Origin: Ferranicluibacter quercicola
Lineage (GTDB): Bacteria; Pseudomonadota; Alphaproteobacteria; Rhizobiales; Rhizobiaceae
Assembly (NCBI RefSeq): GCF_021168455.1
Contig: NZ_JAJOZR010000008.1
Location: 224,480 to 288,479 of the forward strand
Reading direction: 5' to 3'
DNA length: 64,000 bases
Part shown: in pieces, positions 17,009-24,310 of the stretch
Layout of the letters: every line of letters begins with the position of its first letter
Numbering within the stretch: the stretch's first letter is position 1
The notes under the pieces: generated by a model
Database searches by the model: none
What the model saw: the letters and a program-made list of their open reading frames with translations, nothing else
What the model was told of the DNA's origin: nothing
Position numbers and translations under genes: made by a program

Positions 17009-17608
17009 ATGAGCGCCAGTGAAACCCGCCAGCGGATCGTGGATGTCGCCGACCAGCTTTTTTACGAACGGGGATTCGAAGCGACGTCCTTTGCGCGGAT
17101 CGCCACGGATGTCGGCCTCTCGCGCGGCAATTTCTATTACCATTTCAAGACCAAGGACCAGATTCTCGATGCGGTGATCGCGCAGCGCATGGAACAGACG
17201 CGCGCCATGCTGGCGGCCTGGGAGCAGGACGCGGCGTCTCCCACGGACTGCATCCGCAACTTCGTCCACATCCTCATTACGAACCGGGCCGAGATCATGG
17301 CCTATGGCTGCCCGGTCGGTACGCTCTGCGACGAGCTGGCGAAGCTCGATCATCTGGCGAAAGACGATGCGACCGGTCTGTTCTCCCTGTTCCGCGACTG
17401 GCTTCGTCGCCAGTTCACCAGGCTCGGGCGCGAAGCGGATGCCGATGCGCTGGCCCTTCACGTTCTGATGCGCAGCCAGGGCGTCGCGACGCTTGCCACC
17501 GCCTTCCGCGACGAGGTGTTTATCCGCCGCGAAATCGCAAGCATCGAGGCGTGGCTGCTTGCCCAATGCCCGGTCGGATCCCCTGTCCATGTCTACCAAC
17601 CTGCCTGA
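17009..17608 (+). CDS. TetR family transcriptional regulator
   Basis: A 199-residue repressor. The N-terminal helix-turn-helix (about residues 5-55) reads RQRIVDVADQLFYERGFEATSFARIATDVGLSRGNFYYHFKTKDQIL in outline, a textbook TetR_N domain. The C-terminal ligand-binding domain includes AYGCPVGTLCDELAKLD, with two cysteines five residues apart that could be redox- or electrophile-sensitive (inference). Start at ATG 17009, seven bases after GGAGG. It is followed 10 bases later by a YciI-like gene, so both are probably one operon under the upstream inverted repeat. Confidence 0.92.
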   Translation: MSASETRQRIVDVADQLFYERGFEATSFARIATDVGLSRGNFYYHFKTKDQILDAVIAQRMEQTRAMLAAWEQDAASPTDCIRNFVHILITNRAEIMAYGCPVGTLCDELAKLDHLAKDDATGLFSLFRDWLRRQFTRLGREADADALALHVLMRSQGVATLATAFRDEVFIRREIASIEAWLLAQCPVGSPVHVYQPA

Positions 17609-17618
17609 TGGAGAGACC

Positions 17619-17903
17619 ATGTTCGTCATCACCCTTCGCTTTGCTGACAAGACCAAAGCGCCACTGTTCATGGACGGGCACAATGCCTGGATCCAACGCG
17701 GCTTCGACGACGGCGTTTTCCTGCTGACCGGCAGCCTTCAACCGAGCGCAGGCGGCGCCATCCTCGCCCACAATGCGTCTTTCGAGGCGATCGAGGCGCG
17801 TGTGCAGGACGACCCCTTCGTCGCCGAGGGTGTCGTCAGCGTCGAAATTCTCTCCATCGCGCCCGGTCGGACAGACGAGAGGCTCGCCTTTCTGAAAGGC
17901 TGA
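17619..17903 (+). CDS. YciI-like protein
   Basis: A 94-residue single-domain protein of the YCII/dimeric alpha-beta barrel family. Recognised by the early beta strand FVITLRFADK, the HNAWIQRGFDDGVFLLTGSLQP segment and the EIEARVQDDPFVAEGVVSVEILSI-type ending. Family members keep a His-Asp pair suggestive of catalysis; the histidine here is H20 of MDGHNAW. The substrate is unknown. ATG 17619 follows GGAGAG. Co-transcribed with the TetR regulator, it is probably the regulated enzyme. Confidence 0.8.
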   Translation: MFVITLRFADKTKAPLFMDGHNAWIQRGFDDGVFLLTGSLQPSAGGAILAHNASFEAIEARVQDDPFVAEGVVSVEILSIAPGRTDERLAFLKG

Positions 17904-18120
17904 TCGATGACCGCGACCACCCTTGGTCGGGCTTGAGCCAGCGCCTTATTCTTGCGGAGCGAAAGAACTTCCGCACTGCCTTGTGCGGCCTCGAGGTCAA
18001 GCGCGTCGCAGATTCCACCGATATCGATCGAGAAGGTGGATGGATGCCGGCCATTCCCTTCGTCTCACCTCGCCCGCGACCAGACTTGCGACAGCATCCG
18101 CTTTATCGGGCAGGGGAGAT

Positions 18121-18144
18121 CTGCGGCCCACGAGAGGGCCGCAG
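18121..18144. terminator. Perfect 9-bp hairpin after the TetR-YciI operon
   Basis: CTGCGGCCC (18121-18129), loop ACGAGA, GGGCCGCAG (18136-18144). It is GC-rich and is followed only by a short pyrimidine stretch, so termination is possible but not certain. Confidence 0.4.
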
Positions 18145-18179
18145 ACTGTCGTTTCAAGCGTTAGGAAACAGATGCCTGA

Positions 18180-18215
18180 AGCATTACCGGTGAACGCGGG
18201 TTCACCGGTAATGCT
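18180..18215. repeat. Perfect 16-bp inverted repeat with 4-base loop
   Basis: AGCATTACCGGTGAAC (18180-18195), loop GCGG, and its exact complement (18200-18215). Each arm contains the palindrome ACCGGT. No T-run follows on either strand. It could be a terminator of the manganese catalase gene on the minus strand, a repetitive extragenic palindrome or a protein site. Confidence 0.7.
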
Positions 18216-18278
18216 GTCGTCCATTCTCCGTGCCGCATTACCCCGTGTCGAAGCGACTCCGCTTAGACGGGACATGTG

Positions 18279-19205
18279 CTAGCGCGACTTCTTGTAGAGT
18301 TTCTGGGCGATCTCGAACATTTCTTCGGGGGCGTAATCCGGGGTGAATGCCGAGGGGACGCCGACGAGCTGGTGGATCTTGCCGCCTTCCGGCATACCGT
18401 CGACGACTTCGAGTTCGCCTGGCGGGTCGGCCGGAAGGGCCATTTCGCCATTGCCCCAGATGCCCGCCATTTCCTTGTAGTCCTTTGGGCTGAACGTGTA
18501 GAGGCGGCGGTGGGAGCCTTCGTCCAGATATTTCTGGCATTCCGGGATCTTGCTCAGCGGAATGTTCGGCGTCGGCAGGAAGTCCTTGATCTTCACGCCG
18601 GTGATCTTTTCCAGCGCCAGGGCATAGGCATGCGCGTGGACGGAGCCGCGCACGAGGAGATAGCCGCAGACCTCGCGGCCGGTCGGATCCGTCAGGGTTT
18701 CATAGACGCGCAGCTTGTGCAGACGCGCGCCGCATTCCAGATGGAAATTGTGCAGGAGATCGACCACCACATTGCCGGTCGTCGTGATGAAGTCGTTGTT
18801 CCAGGATGCACCATTGCTGTTGACCGGCATGGCACCGCCGCCGCCCGACAGGAACGCGGCTGCAAGCCGGATATCCTTCATGTCCTCCCACGGCGCGCCG
18901 GAAATGTCGCCGCCATCGCCCGCGTCGCCATCCTTCTTGTCCGGACCGTTGGCGAGCATGGCGACGCCGTTGCTGACGAGCTCGACATGGCCGAGCTCCT
19001 CGGCCGTGATGCTGGCGACGAGGCTGTAGAAGGGCCGCAGCTTTTCCTTCGAGCGGAAGTTGAAGCTCTGGAACATATAGTTCCCCAGCGTCGACATCTC
19101 GCCGTATTTCCCGCCCAGCAGCTCCTGCAGGGCGGCCGCGGCATTCGGATCCGCCCGCTTGGGCGCAGGCAGTTCTGCCTGCAGTTGATCGACGCGCATG
19201 AACAT
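18279..19205 (-). CDS. Manganese (non-haem) catalase
   Basis: Dismutates hydrogen peroxide at a di-manganese centre. The 308-residue ferritin-like protein has the expected ligand helices: LLGGKYGEMSTLGNYMFQSFNFR, TAEELGHVELVSNGV, NFHLECGARLHKLRVYE and the AHAYALALEKITG histidine helix, then the long C-terminal tail typical of the family. ATG 19205 (MFMRVDQ) is preferred to the in-frame GTG at 19214 because AAAGGTGA then fits as ribosome-binding site. An EcfG-type promoter lies 35 bases upstream, consistent with general-stress control known for such catalases. Confidence 0.95.
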   Translation of the reverse strand: MFMRVDQLQAELPAPKRADPNAAAALQELLGGKYGEMSTLGNYMFQSFNFRSKEKLRPFYSLVASITAEELGHVELVSNGVAMLANGPDKKDGDAGDGGDISGAPWEDMKDIRLAAAFLSGGGGAMPVNSNGASWNNDFITTTGNVVVDLLHNFHLECGARLHKLRVYETLTDPTGREVCGYLLVRGSVHAHAYALALEKITGVKIKDFLPTPNIPLSKIPECQKYLDEGSHRRLYTFSPKDYKEMAGIWGNGEMALPADPPGELEVVDGMPEGGKIHQLVGVPSAFTPDYAPEEMFEIAQKLYKKSR

Positions 19206-19239
19206 TTCGGTCACCTTTCATTGGGAATGACACCTCCGC

Positions 19240-19264
19240 AACTGAACGCGTGCTTCTCCGTTCC
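19240..19264 (-). promoter_or_regulatory. Candidate EcfG (general stress sigma) promoter
   Basis: On the minus strand: GGAAC (19264-19260), 16-base spacer, AGTT (19243-19240). The alphaproteobacterial EcfG consensus is GGAAC-N16/17-cGTT; one -10 base differs. It is placed 35 bases before the manganese catalase start. Confidence 0.5.
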
Positions 19265-19399
19265 GTCCGCCGCGGGATGTTCTTCCGAATGTCGGGCCTC
19301 ATGTCGTCCGGGACCGCCGATCGACATCCGCAGTCTGCAGTTTGGCGATTCTCCAAATCGTGATATCCGACCGGCTTCGTGACAGAAGGGACAGATATC

Positions 19400-19630
19400 G
19401 TGAGCGAACAGACCGTGGCCGAGGTAACCGAGAAGATCTATGCATCGCTCCAGTCGGACAATGCCGACATCGACGACCATATTGCGAGCCTCAAGGCGGC
19501 GCTTGCCCGGGAAGGTGCGGCAGAGGCCGTGTTCGATCCCGCCAAGCTCGCGCAGAACAACCGTTCGGGCCGCAAGATGATGCAGGCCTATTTCCGCCAG
19601 CGCGGCGTGCGGGTCAGCTTCTCGGCCTGA
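19400..19630 (+). CDS. Small hypothetical protein
   Basis: A 76-residue soluble protein of unknown function, divergent from the manganese catalase gene. Its first half is a predicted acidic helix (QTVAEVTEKIYASLQSDN), and its second half is basic with NNRSGRKMMQAYFRQRGVRVSFS. The GTG at 19400 is chosen because AAGGGA (19386-19391) lies 8 bases upstream; an earlier GTG at 19379 lacks a site. Composition and codon use match the neighbours, supporting a real gene, but I do not recognise a family. Confidence 0.55.
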   Translation: MSEQTVAEVTEKIYASLQSDNADIDDHIASLKAALAREGAAEAVFDPAKLAQNNRSGRKMMQAYFRQRGVRVSFSA

Positions 19631-19711
19631 CGGGCGGCGGCGCGTCGCGCCCAACGGAACCGTGTCCCGGCATTGCGCCGGAAACAAGAGGACCGTTGCC
19701 GGCATGCGGCG

Positions 19712-20254
19712 TCAACCGCCGGGCCCATCGCCCGGCTGCCGCGCTCCCTGCGGCTTGAACTCCACGAGGATCGACTTCAGTTCGATTTCGCGCACCCGGC
19801 GGGCGGCCTCGTCGGGGGTGACCCAGGCGAGCACGCGCTCGCCGCGCTCCTTGAAATCGTTGCTGACGCTCTGCACCTCGATCTGGAAGAGATCGACGAT
19901 GCAGGGTGCGACGTCGCCGTCGTCGAGCCATTTGAGATAGGTATAGCGGCCGATCGGCTTCTTGCGCGTGCGGCCGCGGACGCCGGCTTCCTGCCAGGCC
20001 TCAAGCGCGGCGGCGCGATAAGGTTTCTTCTTTTTCATCGGCCAGCCCTTGGGTATGGCCCAGCGCCGGCTTTCCCGCGTCGTGATCACCAGGATCTCGA
20101 TCGCATTGCCGCTCCCGACATAACGAAAGCAGACGGCGCCATATTGCTGGCGAAACGTGCCCTGGAACAGCTTTGCCGGCATGGTTGCCAGCTGCTGCAA
20201 CAGATGACCCGCCTGGTTCGTCTGCTTCTTCGTAACCTTTTTGCGAAGTTTCAT
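19712..20254 (-). CDS. Nudix hydrolase with degenerate Nudix box
   Basis: A 180-residue protein with a very basic N-terminus (MKLRKKVTKKQT) and one Nudix fold, similar in outline to the diphosphoinositol-polyphosphate type common in rhizobia (QYGAVCFRYVG, then ITTRESRRWAIPKGWPM). The Nudix box GWPMKKKKPYR..ALEAWQEAGV departs from the consensus: the first Glu is Lys, the Arg is Leu and one Glu of the EE pair is Gln, while two glutamates remain. Start at ATG 20254; the upstream in-frame ATG would add 15 residues. It is divergent from DUF47-pit, and the Pho box between them could act on either gene. Confidence 0.8.
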   Translation of the reverse strand: MKLRKKVTKKQTNQAGHLLQQLATMPAKLFQGTFRQQYGAVCFRYVGSGNAIEILVITTRESRRWAIPKGWPMKKKKPYRAAALEAWQEAGVRGRTRKKPIGRYTYLKWLDDGDVAPCIVDLFQIEVQSVSNDFKERGERVLAWVTPDEAARRVREIELKSILVEFKPQGARQPGDGPGG

Positions 20255-20301
20255 GCCGTGACGTCGACGCTCTGCGTTGCTAGACGGTGCCGATACCATT
20301 T

Positions 20302-20319
20302 ATGACAGTTTTGTGACAC
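20302..20319 (-). promoter_or_regulatory. Pho box (PhoB site), reverse orientation relative to pit
   Basis: On the minus strand: GTGTCAC-AAAA-CTGTCAT. This matches two 7-bp PhoB half-sites (CTGTCAT) separated by 4 bases, with one or two differences in the first. It ends 26 bases before the DUF47 start, overlapping where the core promoter should be (a TTGCTA/TTATGA pair sits at 20277-20305). In Sinorhizobium meliloti the orfA-pit operon is repressed by PhoB under phosphate limitation, and this site would fit that. Confidence 0.75.
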
Positions 20320-20345
20320 TTACATAATGGTGCAGGCCGACTGAC

Positions 20346-20990
20346 ATGATGAGCTTATTCCGAAAGCTGATGCCCCGTGAAGACCGGTTCTTCGATATGT
20401 TCGCCGCGCATTCGCGGCTCGTCGTGGAGGCCGCCGGGGCGCTGAACGACCTGCTCAACGGCATCGACCGCGAGAGGAACGGCGCGCGCATCATCGCGCT
20501 CGAGGACCAGGCGGATGCGATCACCCGCGAGGTGCTTCTCGCCGTGCGCCGCAGCTTCATCACCCCGTTCGATCGCAGCGATATCCAGGACCTGATCCAG
20601 TCGATGGACGATGCCATCGACATGATGCACAAGACGGTCAAGACCATCCGGCTGTTCGAGCAGACGGAATTCGACCCGGTGATGCGCGAGATGGGCGGCG
20701 AGATCGTCAAGGCGGCCAACCTGATCGCAGAGGCCATCCCGCTGCTCGACAAGGTCGGGGCCAATGCGCAGCGGCTGAGCACCATTGCCGAGGACGTGAC
20801 CCGGGTGGAGGGACGCTCCGACGAACTGCACGAGATGGGCCTCAAGGACCTCTTCCGGCGCCATGGCGCGTCCGGCAATGCCATGGCCTATCTGGTCGGG
20901 GCCGAGATCTACGGCGAGCTGGAAAAGGTGGTCGACCGGTTCGAGGACGTGGCCGACGAGATCAGCGGCATCGTGATCGAGAACGTCTGA
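20346..20990 (+). CDS. DUF47 (PhoU-like) Pit accessory protein
   Basis: A 214-residue all-helical PhoU-like protein, equivalent to OrfA of the S. meliloti orfA-pit operon. Visible features are the FFDMFAAHSRLVVEAAGAL start, the metal-ligand-type helices ALEDQADAITREVLLAVRR and DDAIDMMHKTVKTIRLFE, and the end YGELEKVVDRFEDVADEISGIVIENV, with repeated E/DxxxD patterns. It is thought to modulate the partner phosphate carrier. Its stop overlaps the pit start (TGATG), so the two are co-translated. Confidence 0.92.
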   Translation: MMSLFRKLMPREDRFFDMFAAHSRLVVEAAGALNDLLNGIDRERNGARIIALEDQADAITREVLLAVRRSFITPFDRSDIQDLIQSMDDAIDMMHKTVKTIRLFEQTEFDPVMREMGGEIVKAANLIAEAIPLLDKVGANAQRLSTIAEDVTRVEGRSDELHEMGLKDLFRRHGASGNAMAYLVGAEIYGELEKVVDRFEDVADEISGIVIENV

Positions 20991-21994
20991 TGGACGCGTC
21001 TCTGGCTTTTCCGCTGCTGGTCGGCCTCATAGCGATCGCCCTGTTCTTCGATTTCCTGAACGGGCTTCACGATGCCGCCAATTCGATTGCGACGATCGTC
21101 TCGACGCGCGTGCTGCGGCCGCAATATGCGGTCCTCTGGGCGGCCTTCTTCAATTTCATCGCCTTCCTGTTCTTCGGCCTGCATGTCGCGGAAACGCTCG
21201 GCACCGGCATCATCGATCCCGGCATCGTCTCGCCTCTGGTGATCTTCGCCGCGCTGATGGGAGCCATCGTCTGGAACATCGTCACCTGGATCTTCGGCAT
21301 TCCCTCGAGTTCCTCGCATGCGCTGGTCGGCGGGCTGGTCGGGGCGGGGCTGAGCAAGGTCGGCTTCTCGTCGATCGTCTGGAGCGGGCTCGGAAAGACG
21401 GTCGGCGCCATCTTCCTTTCGCCGGCCATCGGGTTCTTTCTGGCGCTGGTGCTTGTTCTCGCAGTCTCCTGGATTTTCGTTCGCCAGACGCCGTTTGCCG
21501 TCGATCGCAGCTTTCGCGTCCTGCAGTTCATCTCCGCCTCGCTCTACTCGCTCGGTCACGGCGGCAACGACGCGCAGAAGACCATGGGCATCATCGCCGT
21601 CCTGCTTTTCAGCCAGGGCTATCTGGGATCGACCTTCTACGTGCCGTTCTGGGTGGTCATCACCTGCCAGTCGGCCATGGCCCTCGGCACGCTGTTCGGA
21701 GGCTGGCGCATCGTGCACACCATGGGCTCGAAGATCACGCGGCTGAACCCCATGCAGGGTTTCTGCGCGGAAACGGGCGGGGCGCTGACCTTGTTCGGGG
21801 CGACATGGCTCGGCATTCCCGTCTCCACCACGCACACCATCACGGGCGCGATCATCGGCGTCGGCGCCGCCCGCCGGGTCTCGGCGGTCCGCTGGGGCCT
21901 TGCCGGCAACATCGTGATCGCCTGGATCGTCACCATGCCGGCGGCAGCCCTCATCTCGGCGGCGTTCTACCATCTGGGCCTGTTGTTTGCATGA
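20990..21994 (+). CDS. pit: Low-affinity inorganic phosphate transporter Pit
   Basis: A 334-residue PiT-family (PF01384) secondary transporter with about ten membrane helices. Both family signatures are present: the N-terminal half has DFLNGLHDAANSIATIVSTRVL and GIPSSSSHALVGGLVGAG, and the C-terminal half has GHGGNDAQKTMGIIAVLL and GIPVSTTHTITGAIIGVGA. It imports metal-phosphate with protons when phosphate is plentiful. It is translationally coupled to the DUF47 gene and probably repressed by PhoB. It ends 24 bases from the convergent diguanylate cyclase gene. Confidence 0.96.
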   Translation: MDASLAFPLLVGLIAIALFFDFLNGLHDAANSIATIVSTRVLRPQYAVLWAAFFNFIAFLFFGLHVAETLGTGIIDPGIVSPLVIFAALMGAIVWNIVTWIFGIPSSSSHALVGGLVGAGLSKVGFSSIVWSGLGKTVGAIFLSPAIGFFLALVLVLAVSWIFVRQTPFAVDRSFRVLQFISASLYSLGHGGNDAQKTMGIIAVLLFSQGYLGSTFYVPFWVVITCQSAMALGTLFGGWRIVHTMGSKITRLNPMQGFCAETGGALTLFGATWLGIPVSTTHTITGAIIGVGAARRVSAVRWGLAGNIVIAWIVTMPAAALISAAFYHLGLLFA

Positions 21995-22018
21995 GGCCGA
22001 CGACGTCGGTCGGGGGCG

Positions 22019-22984
22019 TCAGCTGCCGGCCGATCCGCTGGTCCGGTGGCCGTCGATATCGATGCCGATCTGGTCGCGGCCGCGCATCTTGGCGGCATAG
22101 AGGGCGAGATCGGCGCGCCGATAGAGATCGGCCGGATCGTCGCCTGCCCGGGCGCTGGCAAGCCCGGCGGAGAAGGTGTAGCGGAAGCTGACCTGCTCGC
22201 GCACCGGGCGGGACTGCCGCACCTCCACCAGCATGCGGCCGATGATCGCCTCCGCCTCCCATGTCGTGGTGTTCGGCAGGACGAGAACGAACTCTTCGCC
22301 GCCGACCCGCCCGAGAACGTCCGTCTTGCGCACGAGGCGCTGGATGGTCGCGGCAAAATCCATGAGCACGGCATCGCCGATGCTGTGGCCGAAGCGATCG
22401 TTGATATACTTGAAATTGTCGATGTCGAGAACGGCGACGCATCCGACCGCGGCCGTCTGACCGGCCGGCAGCGAAGCCTCGGCCGGCGCCGTCTTCACGA
22501 GGGCCTCGAGCTTCGACATGACGAAGCGCCGGCTGGCGATGCCGGTCAGCTCGTCGGTCTCGGCGGCTTTGATCGCCATGTCGCGGGCCTGGCGCAGCTC
22601 GCGCTCGTCCGGCCGGAGCGAGGTGATGTCGGATGCCACGCAGAGCATCCAGCCATCCGGCTGCATGGTTTCCGTCATCCAGAGCCAGCGGCCGTCGTGA
22701 AGATCGGTTTCGAAGGCACGGAAGCCGGTCTTGCCCCGCCGTCCGAGAACCGAGCGCAGCCAGGCATCGAAATCCTCGGCCGAAATGATCGTGCCGCGCC
22801 CGGCGGCGAAATTCCGGCGCATGAGGTCGGACCAGAGGGGACGCTCGCCGTCCTCAAGATGCCAGGCCGCACGAAAGGCGGAATTGGCAAAGCGCAACCG
22901 GTCGTCCTGATCATAGACGGCAACCATGACATCGGTGGCATCCATGAGCTGCGACAGATGCAGCGTTGCTTCTTTTTCGACCAA
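22019..22984 (-). CDS. PAS-GGDEF diguanylate cyclase
   Basis: A 321-residue cytoplasmic signalling protein with no membrane segment. Residues 10-125 form a PAS-like sensor (DATDVMVAVYDQDDRLRFANSAFR); a short linker ERELRQARDMAIKAAETDELTGIASRR leads into the cyclase domain (about 150-310). The active-site loop is GGEEF, and the inhibitory RxxD site is present nine residues before it (RKTDVLGRVGGEEF), so both catalysis and product inhibition are expected. It should make c-di-GMP from two GTP in response to an unknown PAS ligand. An EAL protein and an HD-GYP protein are encoded elsewhere in the window. Confidence 0.92.
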   Translation of the reverse strand: MVEKEATLHLSQLMDATDVMVAVYDQDDRLRFANSAFRAAWHLEDGERPLWSDLMRRNFAAGRGTIISAEDFDAWLRSVLGRRGKTGFRAFETDLHDGRWLWMTETMQPDGWMLCVASDITSLRPDERELRQARDMAIKAAETDELTGIASRRFVMSKLEALVKTAPAEASLPAGQTAAVGCVAVLDIDNFKYINDRFGHSIGDAVLMDFAATIQRLVRKTDVLGRVGGEEFVLVLPNTTTWEAEAIIGRMLVEVRQSRPVREQVSFRYTFSAGLASARAGDDPADLYRRADLALYAAKMRGRDQIGIDIDGHRTSGSAGS

Positions 22985-23199
22985 GGCTTTCGATCCTCAC
23001 CAAAGGGAGACGACCGTGATTACAGGGCGCTCGTGAACAAAAGATCAAGCGCCTTTGCGATCCCGCGGGAATATGGCCGCATACTGATGGAGGAGGCCGA
23101 CGATCGTTTCCGTGGAGCGACGGCATTTCGCCGGGAACTTTCGACGGCATCCCCGGTTGCGAGCCTATCGGCGACAGGCCGTTGGGAGTCCGCATTCGC

Positions 23200-23442
23200 A
23201 TGGCAAGATACTACTTTCAGATCGTCGAGCGGAATGCGGTCCTGGACGATCTGGAGGGTGCCGAACTCCTATCGCTTCAGGATGCGAAGCGGGAAGCCGA
23301 GCGGGCGATCAGAGAGATCGCGGCCGAACATCTGCAGACCGAAAGCAAGCTCGAACTGACCTCGATCCAGATCCGGGACGAGACCGGGGAAATTCTGGCA
23401 TCCGTGACCTATGACGAGGCGATGGAGGATATCTTGCCGTAA
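23200..23442 (+). CDS. DUF6894-like small protein
   Basis: An 80-residue protein starting MARYYFQIVERNAVLDDLEG, matching the layout of short rhizobial proteins in which MxRYYF...D..EG..L is followed by an alanine/arginine-rich helix (AKREAERAIREIAAEHL) and a last strand (LTSIQIRDETGEILASVTY). I assign it to the DUF6894-type family from memory of that pattern. Function unknown. GGGAG lies 11 bases upstream of ATG 23200. It precedes the Crp/Fnr gene by about 150 bases. Confidence 0.65.
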   Translation: MARYYFQIVERNAVLDDLEGAELLSLQDAKREAERAIREIAAEHLQTESKLELTSIQIRDETGEILASVTYDEAMEDILP

Positions 23443-23590
23443 TGCGCAGGCCGAAACGGGCTCCTTCCGCACGCTCCCTGCGGCTTCCGACCCACCACCG
23501 CATGTGGTCATCGACCGCCGCAGTTTCGGCTCCCGCCGTCCCCCATCATGCGCTGACCGACACTCTTATTTCAGAGCACCGCCCATCTTC

Positions 23591-24274
23591 ATGAAGAACG
23601 GCCTTCTCGCGTCCCTTTCTCCGCCCGATCTCGACATCCTGCTCGCAGACCTCGAGCCGATCGACCTTGCGCATGGGCAGATCCTGCACCAGCCTTTCGA
23701 GACAATCTCCCACGCCTATTTCTTTCTTGGCGGTCTTTCCTCGGAGGTCATCCGGGATTCCGGCGGACAGCGGGTCGAAATCGGCTGCATCGGTCGGGAA
23801 GGCCTGTCGGGCCTGCCGCTGCTGCTGGGCGTCGGCGAGGCGCCGCACCAGGCCTTCATGCAAATCGGCGGGCCGGCACTGCGCATCCGCGCGGAGGCGT
23901 TCGAACGCATCCTGCAGGATCATCCCGCGATCCGCAGCGCCCTCCTGAAGTTCGTCCATACATTTATGATGCAAGTGGCCTCAACGGCGCTTGCGGATGC
24001 GCGCTATACGATCAACGAGCGGCTGGCACGCTGGATCCTGATGGCACATGATCGCACCGGCGACGACGACCTGCCGCTCACGCACGACTTCCTCGCCCTG
24101 ATGCTCGGCGTTCGCCGGCCGAGCGTGACGACAGCGCTGCATATCCTGGAAGGCAAGGCGCTGATCCGCTCCAGCCGCGGCACGGTGACGCTTCGCGACC
24201 GCCAGGGTCTCGAGCGTCTTGCAGGCGGCTCCTACGGCTTTGCCGAGGCCGAGTACAGGCGCGTCATCGGCTGA
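23591..24274 (+). CDS. Crp/Fnr family transcriptional regulator
   Basis: A 227-residue regulator. The N-terminal cyclic-nucleotide-binding-like beta barrel (about 1-120) includes LEPIDLAHGQILHQPFETISHAYFFLGG and the IGREGLSGLPLLLG turn. A dimerisation helix (QDHPAIRSALLKFVHTFMMQVASTALA) leads to a winged helix (about 155-220) with LALMLGVRRPSVTTALHILEGKALI. No Fnr-type cysteine cluster is visible, so oxygen sensing by an iron-sulfur centre is unlikely. Start set at ATG 23591; upstream in-frame sequence lacks coding character. Convergent with the EAL gene. Confidence 0.9.
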   Translation: MKNGLLASLSPPDLDILLADLEPIDLAHGQILHQPFETISHAYFFLGGLSSEVIRDSGGQRVEIGCIGREGLSGLPLLLGVGEAPHQAFMQIGGPALRIRAEAFERILQDHPAIRSALLKFVHTFMMQVASTALADARYTINERLARWILMAHDRTGDDDLPLTHDFLALMLGVRRPSVTTALHILEGKALIRSSRGTVTLRDRQGLERLAGGSYGFAEAEYRRVIG

Positions 24275-24301
24275 CGCGCCGGCGTCATCGGCTGACGCGC
24301 C
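24258..24301. terminator. Duplicated hairpin between convergent Crp and EAL genes
   Basis: GGCGCGTCA-TCGGC-TGACGCGCC (24258-24280) is a perfect 9-bp hairpin spanning the Crp stop codon. The same 20-base core is repeated immediately after (24282-24301) with a 6-bp stem left. It is probably a bidirectional terminator that arose by a 21-bp tandem duplication. Confidence 0.6.
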
Positions 24302-24310
24302 TCCCGACGG

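Larger units (their letters stand above)
17904..18278. other. 375-base non-coding stretch with two strong hairpins
   Basis: No gene with coding character seen. It holds two perfect inverted repeats described separately (18121-18144 and 18180-18215). It lies between the convergent ends of the YciI and manganese catalase genes, so it may contain both terminators, an extragenic palindrome or a small RNA. Confidence 0.5.
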
